64,000 bases of DNA from contig JACRDB010000011.1 of NCBI GenBank assembly GCA_016218725.1, positions 23,418 to 87,417 of the forward strand, written 5' to 3'. The translations under genes and the position numbers were made by a program. Below are positions 47,389-55,597 of the stretch, one piece after another. Below the pieces are notes generated by a model. The model was not told the DNA's origin. It worked only from the letters and a program-made list of their open reading frames with translations, and made no database searches. The number at the start of each line of letters is the position of its first letter. Position 1 is the first letter of the stretch. This DNA comes from Deltaproteobacteria bacterium. Its GTDB lineage: Bacteria > Myxococcota_A > Polyangia > Polyangiales > Ga0077539.

Positions 47389-49413
47389 TTAGCGCCCGAG
47401 GATGAACACGGAGATGAGCTGGTCGCCGATGCCCGTCAGGGCGGCCCCGGCCACGATGCCCGCGGCGATGGGCTCCGAGCTCTCGACCCAGAGGCCCCGG
47501 CCCAGGCTCTCCTTGGGGGCCTCGGCGTAGCGCTTGTGGAGGGTGTCAAAGAGCCAGGCCCCGAGCCACATCATCAGGGTGGAGTCCACGGGGATCACCA
47601 CCCCGAGCCCGATGGCCACCGGGGACAGCGGGAACCGTCCCCGGGACTTCACCCGGAGCACCTCCATCACGGCCCCGGCCACGGCGGCGATGAGCATGGC
47701 CACCAGCGCGGAGGTCTTGAGCGAGGCCCCGCCGGAGGCGATGAGCTGCGCCACCCCGCGCCAGATCTCCACGCCGGGCAGGGGGAACTTTTCGGTCATG
47801 AGCTGCGGCCCCAGGGGGAGGGCCTGGTTGTAGTGCGGCAGGAACAGCGGGAAGAAGAGCACCGTGGCGGCGATGCCGCCGGAGATGATCCCGAGGACGT
47901 GGCCCCAGGCCTGCTGCCGGGGCTTGGCGCCGAGCATGTACCCGGGCTTGATGTCCATGAGCAGGTTCGAGGCGTTGCTGGCCACCTCCGCGGTCATCCC
48001 CGCGGTGATGAGGTTCGTGGCGGGGTTCGAGCGGTCCAGGGCGCCGAAGGTGAACTGCGTGATCTTCGACAGGCTCCCGGTGGGCGTGGTGCTGGTGAGC
48101 CCCGTGGCGTTGGCGGCGATCATCGTGAGGACGATGATCATGGGCACCGCCAGGAGCCCGAACCACGGGTTGATGCCGAACCAGTACCAGTTCAGGAAAA
48201 CCGCCACCGCGGCCACCACGGGGACGCCCACGTAGGAGACCTTCAGCGGCAGCTCGATGTGGGCCACGGGGTCGGCCTCCGTGCGCTTCTTCCCGGTGAG
48301 GCCCCGGAAGGCCGAGAGCAGCACCTCGGGCTTGGCGAAGAGCCCCGCGAGGCTGCCGGTGACCATGATGGCCACGCCCCACCACAGGCACCAGGTGTTC
48401 AGGAGCTGGGCGCGGCCGTAGCCCCCGCCCGCCCGGGGCTGGATCTCGCCGAGGCGGATCATCCACGGGGCGAGGATCCCGTAGTTGAGCACGGCCCCGA
48501 CGAGGAGGGAGTTGGCGGTGCGCTTGCCCGAGAGCCCCCCGGCGCCGATCATGGTGAGGTCCAGGGTGGGGCTGATGGCGAGCTGCCGCAGGTCCGTCCC
48601 GAGGATCTTGGGGATCCACCAGTGGTGCCGCGCGGCGAGGTCGTAGTACCACCCGAAGAGCTTCTCCGGCAGGTGCCACACCCGCGCCTCGGCGAGGCCG
48701 AAGAGGCGGTGCTGGAGCAGCACCTGGTAGCTCTCGAGCTTCAGGAACTCGATGAAGGCCGCGACGCCCGCGGCGCCGAAGAGGGCCCGGGCCTTGAGCT
48801 CGCCGAGCCAGCGGGCGTAGGGGTCCGCGGCCTCGCGGTAGGGGGCCTCCGGGGCGCGCTCGCCGCCCTGCGGGGCGTCGGGGTAGAGGGAGTCCAGCAC
48901 CACGGCGCAGGCGCGGCCCTCGGGGAAGGGCTGCTGCTCGTCGTTGACGAAGCGGCGCTTCATGGGGAAGGCCACGAGCACCCCGAGGATGGAGGTCACC
49001 ACGCACCAGCAGAAGATCTGGAACCGGGGCAGGAGCCGGTTGTTCATCACCATGAAGGCCGTGAGGCTGGAGATGAGCGGCGCGGTCATGTAGCCCGCGG
49101 CGGTGGCGACGCTCTGGACGGCGTTGTTCTCCAGGATGGTGAAGTCCCTGGCGATCCCGAGGCGCCCGAAGACCCGGAACATGGCGTACGCGAGGATGAC
49201 CGAGGTCACCCCGACGCCGAGGCTCCAGCCGGTCTTGGCGCCGATGTAGAGGTTGGTGGCCGAGAGCACCCCGCCGAGGAGGAAGCCGGTGATGGCCGCG
49301 CGGGCGGTGAGCTGGGGCATGTCCCCGCGGAAGACCTTCTCCAGCCAGAAGCGGTCTTTCTGTTCACGGGTCCAGGTGCGGAGCTGCTCGTCATCGATGT
49401 GGGGTAGCGCCAT
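47389..49413 (-). CDS. OPT-family oligopeptide transporter
   Basis: 674 residues with about 14-16 membrane helices. Family blocks: RAAITGFLLGGVLSATNLYIG (near 39), ENNAVQSVATAAGYM (near 94), GLTSTTPTGSLSKI (near 440) and AEVASNASNLLMDIKPGYMLG (near 475). OPT carriers import oligopeptides or metal chelates by proton symport through the inner membrane. The DIKPGYMLG motif and length fit the bacterial peptide (EspB-like) branch rather than the plant YSL branch. It is encoded on its own transcript beside the porin-like gene. Confidence 0.92.
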   Translation of the reverse strand: MALPHIDDEQLRTWTREQKDRFWLEKVFRGDMPQLTARAAITGFLLGGVLSATNLYIGAKTGWSLGVGVTSVILAYAMFRVFGRLGIARDFTILENNAVQSVATAAGYMTAPLISSLTAFMVMNNRLLPRFQIFCWCVVTSILGVLVAFPMKRRFVNDEQQPFPEGRACAVVLDSLYPDAPQGGERAPEAPYREAADPYARWLGELKARALFGAAGVAAFIEFLKLESYQVLLQHRLFGLAEARVWHLPEKLFGWYYDLAARHHWWIPKILGTDLRQLAISPTLDLTMIGAGGLSGKRTANSLLVGAVLNYGILAPWMIRLGEIQPRAGGGYGRAQLLNTWCLWWGVAIMVTGSLAGLFAKPEVLLSAFRGLTGKKRTEADPVAHIELPLKVSYVGVPVVAAVAVFLNWYWFGINPWFGLLAVPMIIVLTMIAANATGLTSTTPTGSLSKITQFTFGALDRSNPATNLITAGMTAEVASNASNLLMDIKPGYMLGAKPRQQAWGHVLGIISGGIAATVLFFPLFLPHYNQALPLGPQLMTEKFPLPGVEIWRGVAQLIASGGASLKTSALVAMLIAAVAGAVMEVLRVKSRGRFPLSPVAIGLGVVIPVDSTLMMWLGAWLFDTLHKRYAEAPKESLGRGLWVESSEPIAAGIVAGAALTGIGDQLISVFILGR

Positions 49414-49490
49414 CGGGGGGATTGACCTCGGGGCGGGACCATAACACCGACGGAGCGCGCCATGGGGAGCGCCCAGAGCCCCGCTGGCCC

Positions 49491-50162
49491 TCAGGCCGTG
49501 GGGGCGTCGGCGGCGGCCCGGGCGGCGCGCGAGGGCTCCGTCGCCGTGGCCTGGAACAGCGTGGCGAAGTAGGCCCCGCCGTCATCGTCGGCGCTGCGGG
49601 CCGCGCGCTTGAGCGCCGCGAAGGCCGTCTCCCACCCCAGCGTGAGCGCGTCCCGGCGGGCGCGGGCGTTGGCCAGGGAGGCCTCCATCGCCCCGAGGGG
49701 CTTGAGCGCCACCAGCACCGCCCGCGCCGCGGCCTCCGCCCGCCTGCACGCGGCCTTCACCGCGGGCGTCAGCCCCTTGCGCTTGCGCACCCGCTCCAGG
49801 AGCTTCAGGAGCGCCTCGGCCTCGGCGCCGTACCCCATGGCCTTCATGCGCGAGGGGGACCGCAGCGCCAGGCCCTTGAAGGGGTTGCCCCGGGGGAGCC
49901 CGACCCCCACCAGCGCGTCCGCCAGCGGGTCGATCACCGCGTCCTGGTCCACGTCGGCCTCCGCGAGCGCGCGCTGCGCCTCCTGGAGCCGGGCCTCCGC
50001 GGCGTCGATGTGCGCCTCCGCGCGCACCAGCGCCGCATGCACCTTCCGGAACGCCATCAGGCGCTGCGAGATGGGCCTGGTCGGGAGCTCCGACGCGGCG
50101 GACAACACCGCGGCGCCCGCGGCCAGGCGCGCCTTGTTGGAGGTAGGGTGGAGCGTAGTCAT
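49491..50162 (-). CDS. Helical protein of unknown function
   Basis: 223 residues from ATG 50162. The protein is nearly all helix, Ala/Arg/Leu-rich, with a likely coiled coil around residues 40-75 (LVRAEAHIDAAEARLQEAQRALAEADVDQDAV). The segment RGNPFKGLALRSPSRMKAMGYGAE in the middle breaks the helices. No signal peptide or membrane segment, so cytoplasmic. I do not recognise a family. The upstream region (50163-50389) holds no supported gene. The gene precedes the OPT transporter gene on the same strand. Confidence 0.65.
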   Translation of the reverse strand: MTTLHPTSNKARLAAGAAVLSAASELPTRPISQRLMAFRKVHAALVRAEAHIDAAEARLQEAQRALAEADVDQDAVIDPLADALVGVGLPRGNPFKGLALRSPSRMKAMGYGAEAEALLKLLERVRKRKGLTPAVKAACRRAEAAARAVLVALKPLGAMEASLANARARRDALTLGWETAFAALKRAARSADDDGGAYFATLFQATATEPSRAARAAADAPTA

Positions 50163-50389
50163 GGCGGACCTACGATGTTCTCCCAGCGCCCCCGCCCGGC
50201 GCAAGCGCCTTCGGTGAAGCCTGCACCACGGCCCCGACGCCGCACCTGGACCTACACCGTAGGCTACGGTCGGGCTTCGGAGGTTTGTCGGGCGCCGACG
50301 GGAGGGTGCGAGCGGCCCCCGACGCGCCGTCGGGGCCGGGCGGTAGCCTGCGATCGTGGGCCGACGGAGCGCCGGGAGGCGTCGGGAGC

Positions 50390-52411
50390 CTACGGGATGG
50401 TGATCGGGATGGTGGTGGTGTTGTTGTCGAAGGACGCCTCTTCGAAGGTGCGCCCGGGGTTCACGCTCACCGAGAGCTGGTAGGTCCCCGGCGGGACGTC
50501 GGTGATGTCCAGCCACTGGCAGTCCAGGTCGTTGCCGTAGACGTCGCTCCAGCCGGCCAGGATGCCCTGGGCCTCGCAGGTGTAGCGCGCCTCGCAGGAG
50601 ACGTTGGGGCCGAAGCGCACCTGGCGCGAGTCCTCCATGCAGTAGGCCTGCTTGCGGCCCGGGACCACCACGCGCCCGGCGGCGTCCAGGAGCGCGTAGG
50701 ACGCGAAGTCGTTGAAGTGGTAGTGCCCGTGACATGCGGAGAAGTCAAAGAGGTCCGGGCGCTGGTCCGCGGGCGGGGCCACCAGGTCCGCCTGGCCCTG
50801 GTTCACCGAGGCCACGGTGAAGCGCATGAGTCGCCGGGTGCCTGGGCCCCCCACGCAGGCCTCGACGATGGCGCAGGAGGCCGGCCCGAAGGTGGCCGTG
50901 GTGATCACCACCTCGCTCTGGAGCCGGGTGCGGTCCACGATCATGTCCGGGAGCGGGTCCCGTACCCGGTGGCACTGGCAGTCGGTGCCGCAGAACTGCT
51001 GGCTGGAGCACGCCGTGCGGCACACCGGCCGGGCGTGGTCACAGGCCTGGAAGGCCCGGCAGGCCCCGTCGGCCTCGACGCAGAGGTTGCCCTTGGTGCA
51101 GCTCCCGCAGGAGCCGCCGCAGCCGTCGGAGCCGCACTGGCGGCCGCGGCAGTCCGGCGAGCACGGCGTGGTCACGCAGCGGAAGGTCGGTCCGCAGACG
51201 GTCCCCGCGCCGCAGGCGCCGCACTGGCCCCCGCAGCCGTCGTCGCCGCAGAACTTCCCGTCGCACTGCGGGATGCACCCGGCCACGAAGTTGGCCGTGA
51301 TGGTGAAGGGCCCGGTCTGCTGGGCGTTGTACCCGTCGGCGATGAGGTAGTACGTCCCGGGGTTGAGCATCGTGGCGATGCGCGAGCCGTAGTTGCCCGG
51401 CGGGGACGCGTCGTCGCTGCACCAGTTGGGCTGCATCACCGTGGCGGGGTCCGTGTCCGCGCAGCCCGCCATCCGGAGCGACAGCACCGAGTCGAAGCCC
51501 GTCATCCTGGCGTCCAGGCCCACGGGGTCGGGGCCCGGCACCGTGAAGGTGTACACCAGGTCCTTGGCCGTGCTGCTGGTGTTGCACTGCGGCACCGTGC
51601 CGTTGATCCCCAGGGACGTGTCCCCGGTGACCGTGTGCAGCCCCAGGAGCGCCTCCCCGGGCCCGAGGAGCTGCAGCGGGTTGGCGCAGGTCCCCGGCGC
51701 CACGGAGGCCACGCAGGCCCCCTCGATGCAGGTCAGGCCGGCCGCGCACGTCCCGCAGGAGCCGCCGCAGCCGTCGTCGCCGCAGACGTTCCCGTGGCAG
51801 TTGGGGTTGCAGTTGCGCGCCGCGCAGGGCGCGCAGTCCGCGCCCAGGGTGTGGTCGCACACCCCGTTGGCCTCGTCGCAGGTGTCCGTGGTGCACGCCA
51901 CCCCGTCGTCACACGGTGGGTTGCCGGCCACGCAGCGGCCGTTGGCGAAGCGCTCGGCCCCGTTGCAGAACACCCCGTCGGAGCAGGTGACCTCCACGTT
52001 GGCGCGCACCAGCTCGCCGAAGGAGCTCGCCCCGTCCATGGGCTGCCAGGCGAGCGCGTAGCGCCCCACCTGCGAGGGCGCCGTGAGCGTCCCGCTGAAG
52101 GTCCCGGTCTGGTTGGGCCGCGTCGAGCGCGCCAGCGTGAGGGTGGAGTTCCGCCACGAGGGCTCCCCCAGGAGCACCAGCGCGACCGTGCGGTTGCTCC
52201 AGGTGGTGTTCCCCGTGTTCCGGGCGGTCACGGTCACCGACAGCGCGCCGCCGGGGAGCACCCGGGACCCCGCAGAGACCGACACCACCGTGAGCGCCGC
52301 GCCCACGCTGGTTGACTGCGAAGCGCTCGACACCCCGGGGTCGGCGCCGGTGCACCCGGCCACGGCGGTCAGGAGCCCGATGAGTAGTGCGCGAGGGACG
52401 GTGGTTGCCAT
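50390..52411 (-). CDS. Lysyl oxidase-like lipoprotein with Cys-rich repeats
   Basis: 673 residues from ATG 52411. Lipoprotein signal ends TAVAGC. An Ig-like beta domain (about 40-140; LPGGALSVTVTARNTGNTTW) is followed by Cys-rich modules of the type CGDDGCGGSCGTCAAGLTC (about 195-250 and later) around a PPC-like domain (about 255-385). The C-terminal about 210 residues are a lysyl oxidase domain. It has copper ligands H561, H563, H565 (CHGHYH), Lys K587 (GRKQAYCMED) and Tyr Y625 (SDVYGNDLDCQWLDITDVP), the pair that forms the LTQ cofactor in animal enzymes. It may oxidise lysine side chains of surface or matrix proteins, forming crosslinks; the activity is inferred. Confidence 0.9.
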   Translation of the reverse strand: MATTVPRALLIGLLTAVAGCTGADPGVSSASQSTSVGAALTVVSVSAGSRVLPGGALSVTVTARNTGNTTWSNRTVALVLLGEPSWRNSTLTLARSTRPNQTGTFSGTLTAPSQVGRYALAWQPMDGASSFGELVRANVEVTCSDGVFCNGAERFANGRCVAGNPPCDDGVACTTDTCDEANGVCDHTLGADCAPCAARNCNPNCHGNVCGDDGCGGSCGTCAAGLTCIEGACVASVAPGTCANPLQLLGPGEALLGLHTVTGDTSLGINGTVPQCNTSSTAKDLVYTFTVPGPDPVGLDARMTGFDSVLSLRMAGCADTDPATVMQPNWCSDDASPPGNYGSRIATMLNPGTYYLIADGYNAQQTGPFTITANFVAGCIPQCDGKFCGDDGCGGQCGACGAGTVCGPTFRCVTTPCSPDCRGRQCGSDGCGGSCGSCTKGNLCVEADGACRAFQACDHARPVCRTACSSQQFCGTDCQCHRVRDPLPDMIVDRTRLQSEVVITTATFGPASCAIVEACVGGPGTRRLMRFTVASVNQGQADLVAPPADQRPDLFDFSACHGHYHFNDFASYALLDAAGRVVVPGRKQAYCMEDSRQVRFGPNVSCEARYTCEAQGILAGWSDVYGNDLDCQWLDITDVPPGTYQLSVSVNPGRTFEEASFDNNTTTIPITIP

Positions 52412-52531
52412 GGGACGCCTTGAACCTCCAGCTGTGGGACCGTGAACGCTCCGCCGGGGGTCGTACCCCCGCGCAGAATTCCCCACAGGTACCACGCACA
52501 CTTTTCCCTACGCAACGCCCGCCCCGTCAGT

Positions 52532-55420
52532 TCAGGGCGTTGTGCAACGTTCGGTGCACCAACGCGCGCCGCTCTCGATCCAACGGACGAGCTGGCGCAG
52601 CTCCAGATCGGTGAGGAGCCCTCGGTGGGGGGTGGGTCCCGAGAGGACACGCGGCGCATCGAGCTCTTCGCCGAGGAGGCGCTCCAGGAGGTAGCTCCCG
52701 CGGGCCGTGGGACCACGGACGTCTACGTAGCGGTGCCCCCCGAGGGAGCCCTCTCCGCGCGCGACGAGGGCCTCGTAGGCGCTGTCGTAGCGCTCCGTGG
52801 CGCGGCCCTGGAGGTCCAGACCCCCGGCGCGGGCGGCGCCGTGGCAAGGGGCGGTGGCGCATGCGCGCTGGAGCGTGGGGAGCACGTCCAGGCGCCAGTC
52901 TGCGCGCAGGGGTTCCTGGGGGCCGAGGGTGACGGGGGCCCTGGGCCGGTCGGGGTTGTCGTCTTCGAAGCGGGCCAGCGAGCGCGAGGCGCGGGCCGTC
53001 AGGTCCACCACGGGGAAGGCGTCCCGGGCCTCGCCCGAGCGACTGCCGTGGCAGCCACCGCACGCGCGGTCATAGGCCGGGACCTGCACACCCTGGCGGA
53101 GCGTCTGGCCCCCATGGATGTCAAACCAACGATTGTGCTGGGTGCCCACGGCCATGCCCCGGGCGTCCAGGAACTGTAGACGGAAGGCCGTGCCCGCAGG
53201 GAGCGTGAGGTGGAAGGTGCCGTCGCGCTCCAGGGGGATTTCCGCGAGCACCCGCGAGGGGTCGTGGGGCGAGGCCCCGGAGCGCCGCTGCTCGGGGTAT
53301 AGCAGCGGGTCCGGGGTGGTGAAGGGCGGGTCCTGGGTCTGGGCGACCCACCCGAGGACACGCACCGCGCGGAGGTCCTCCCGCAGGGCGCGAGGGCCGT
53401 AGGGTCCCACCTGGCGAAAGAGCGCCTCGACCATGGGACCGCCGCCGTAGACGAGGGTGCCCGTGGGCCCCTGGAGGTCGGGCGTGCCGGTGGGGCCCGG
53501 GGCGTTGGTGAACACCGGCACCGCGCTGGTCTCGCTCACGCCCGGCAGGTCCACCAGGCGCTCCCGGCGTGCGATCCCCTCGGGGCCGAAGGTGAGCACG
53601 TAGAGTCCGAAATCGGGCGTGGCGGAGCGGTCCCCGAGGCCGAGAGTCCCCGCCGTGAAGGACGCAAGGGCGCGGCCGTCGGGGAGCGGCTGGGGGTCTC
53701 TCCAGGCGCCGTCGGAGGTGACTCGACGAGCCTGGCGTGACAGGGGACCGGTGCCATAGGGGTCCACCAGGGCGTCTCCCGGGCCTCCGTAGGGCCCGAG
53801 GAAGGTCACCGCCGGGAGGTACCCCGGGAGGGAGCTGCGAGGCTGGAGCTCCCCGGGCAGGGCGATGTCGAGGTTGCGGTCCACGCGCACCAGGGCCCCG
53901 GCGGACCACACCGCGTCGCGGTCCAGGAGGAGGCCCAGGTAGTTTCCCTCGGGGGTCTCGCGCATATGGAAGACCGTGTCGTCCCCGAGGGTGATCCCGA
54001 CGTGCTGGTGGTACTCCGTGTGGAGGTCCGGCGGGAAGCGGTAGACCACGCCCTTGTAGCCCTCGCCGAAGCGCCGCAGGGCCGTGAAGGCCACGACCCC
54101 TGCGGTCTCCCGGCCCTGGCGGAAGAACGTGGTGGCCAGCTCCGGGCTCGGCGTGTAGCTCCGGCGGGTGACCCGGTTGTCGGCCGAGAGCACATAGAGG
54201 TCCGTGTCCCAACCGTCGGCGTGCTCCGCGAGGACCCCCGCGCGGTTGGACACGAACCAGAGCCTCCCGTCGGGGCCGTAGGCCGGCCATCGGTCCGTGG
54301 AGGGCCTCCCGTTGGGGAGCGTCACCGCGGTGGTGCGCTGCGTCGCACCCAGGGTGGTGAGGTCAAGCTCCCAGAGCGTGGCGCCTTCGTCACGGGCGCG
54401 GCGCATGCTGAACGCCACGCGGGTGCCGCTGTCGTCCACGGCGGGGTCCCGCACCTCCACGGGTGCCTGGTGGAGCGCCGCGGTGAGGTTGGTCACCGTG
54501 CCTCCCGGCGCAGGCGGCGCGAGGAGGAAGAGGTCGCTGCCGGGCGTGAAGGTGTCATGCTCGACGACGCGGGCGGGGGAGAGCGGACCGCCCACGAAGA
54601 GCACGCCGCGGAGCTCGTGCTCGGGGGCGCGGCCCGTGCGCAGCGAGCGCTCCAGCCGCGCCCAGGAGAGCACGGCGCGGGCGAGCGGCGCTTCGAGGGT
54701 GGCCGGGAAGGCCGCGGCGCCGTTGCCCCCTCGATGGGGCAGGCGCTCGCTGGAGCGCAGGGGCTTGAGCGCCAACCTGGAGCGCTCGGGCCAGCCGCCG
54801 AGGGACAGGTGCACCAGGGCCTCGGCGTAGTTCCTGCGCGTAGCGTCTACGCTGAAGACCCCGTCCAGGCCGGGGTCCAGGCGCAGGGGCACGGAGGAGA
54901 AGAGCCCGTGGCAGGGGCCGAGCATGCACCCTCCCTGGGCGAGCCGGGGCTGCACCTCGCGGGCGAAGAAGCGCTGCCCCTCGGTGAGGGTGGACGGGGA
55001 GCCGTCCTCGCCGCCGTGGGTCTCCAGGGAGGCCCAGGCGCGCAGGGCGCGCCAGGCGGGGTCGTCGCGGCCGCGGAACATGGCCCCTCCGGCGTGGGCC
55101 AGGCCGGCGTCCTCGGGGGGCAGGGGCTTGCGCAGGAGGGACGAGAACTGCACGTCCTCGGTGGTGTTCAGGAAGCGCCGGGAGGCGTCCCTTGCGGCCT
55201 CCAGGAGCCTCGCGTCGCTCAGGGCCCCTTCGGGGTCCGTGGGGAACTGGTAGCGCCGCGTGGAGCGCGCCCCGGGAAGGACCCCGTGGCAGCCCTCCGC
55301 TGCGCAGCGGCGCTGGAGGATGGGCGCCGCGTCGCGCTCGAAGACGACGCGCGCGTCGTCGCGACCGCAGCCCACCGCGGCGAAGGCCAGGACCAGGGCC
55401 ATGAGGAGCCGGGACGCCAC
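52532..55420 (-). CDS. Large lipoprotein with CX4CH heme-like motifs and beta-propeller, HzsA-like
   Basis: About 962 residues from GTG 55420, which gives a lipoprotein signal (ASRLLMALVLAFAAVGC). Possible heme motifs: CAAEGCH (C39-H45), CMLGPCH (C165-H171), CGGCH (about 787) and CATAPCH (about 852). Three of the four have four residues between the Cys. The middle (about 310-650) has propeller-like strands (DPAVDDSGTRVAFSMR and WPAYGPDGRLWFVSNRAG) and resembles the middle domain of hydrazine synthase alpha-like proteins. I do not claim hydrazine synthase activity. It is a periplasmic or outer-membrane redox protein. An alternative start is ATG 55402. It precedes the lysyl oxidase gene on the same strand by 120 bp. 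Confidence 0.8.
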   Translation of the reverse strand: MASRLLMALVLAFAAVGCGRDDARVVFERDAAPILQRRCAAEGCHGVLPGARSTRRYQFPTDPEGALSDARLLEAARDASRRFLNTTEDVQFSSLLRKPLPPEDAGLAHAGGAMFRGRDDPAWRALRAWASLETHGGEDGSPSTLTEGQRFFAREVQPRLAQGGCMLGPCHGLFSSVPLRLDPGLDGVFSVDATRRNYAEALVHLSLGGWPERSRLALKPLRSSERLPHRGGNGAAAFPATLEAPLARAVLSWARLERSLRTGRAPEHELRGVLFVGGPLSPARVVEHDTFTPGSDLFLLAPPAPGGTVTNLTAALHQAPVEVRDPAVDDSGTRVAFSMRRARDEGATLWELDLTTLGATQRTTAVTLPNGRPSTDRWPAYGPDGRLWFVSNRAGVLAEHADGWDTDLYVLSADNRVTRRSYTPSPELATTFFRQGRETAGVVAFTALRRFGEGYKGVVYRFPPDLHTEYHQHVGITLGDDTVFHMRETPEGNYLGLLLDRDAVWSAGALVRVDRNLDIALPGELQPRSSLPGYLPAVTFLGPYGGPGDALVDPYGTGPLSRQARRVTSDGAWRDPQPLPDGRALASFTAGTLGLGDRSATPDFGLYVLTFGPEGIARRERLVDLPGVSETSAVPVFTNAPGPTGTPDLQGPTGTLVYGGGPMVEALFRQVGPYGPRALREDLRAVRVLGWVAQTQDPPFTTPDPLLYPEQRRSGASPHDPSRVLAEIPLERDGTFHLTLPAGTAFRLQFLDARGMAVGTQHNRWFDIHGGQTLRQGVQVPAYDRACGGCHGSRSGEARDAFPVVDLTARASRSLARFEDDNPDRPRAPVTLGPQEPLRADWRLDVLPTLQRACATAPCHGAARAGGLDLQGRATERYDSAYEALVARGEGSLGGHRYVDVRGPTARGSYLLERLLGEELDAPRVLSGPTPHRGLLTDLELRQLVRWIESGARWCTERCTTP

Positions 55421-55597
55421 GGTGGGGAGCTCTGGCGCCGACGGGCGCGGGCGGTCATGACGGAGGTCAAGTGCGGGGGCTCTCACTGCGCTGCCGCGCC
55501 CTCGCCCCAGCCACCAACGATAATCCCGCGCAGAGATGAATGGGGTGCGTGGCGGTCCCCCCACCCCGGCACGCCCCTCAACTCGAACCGCACTCGG

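Noticed and set aside
52532..55420. Hydrazine synthase (anammox) function
   Set aside because: Only the propeller-like middle resembles HzsA; partner subunits and anammox genes are absent.
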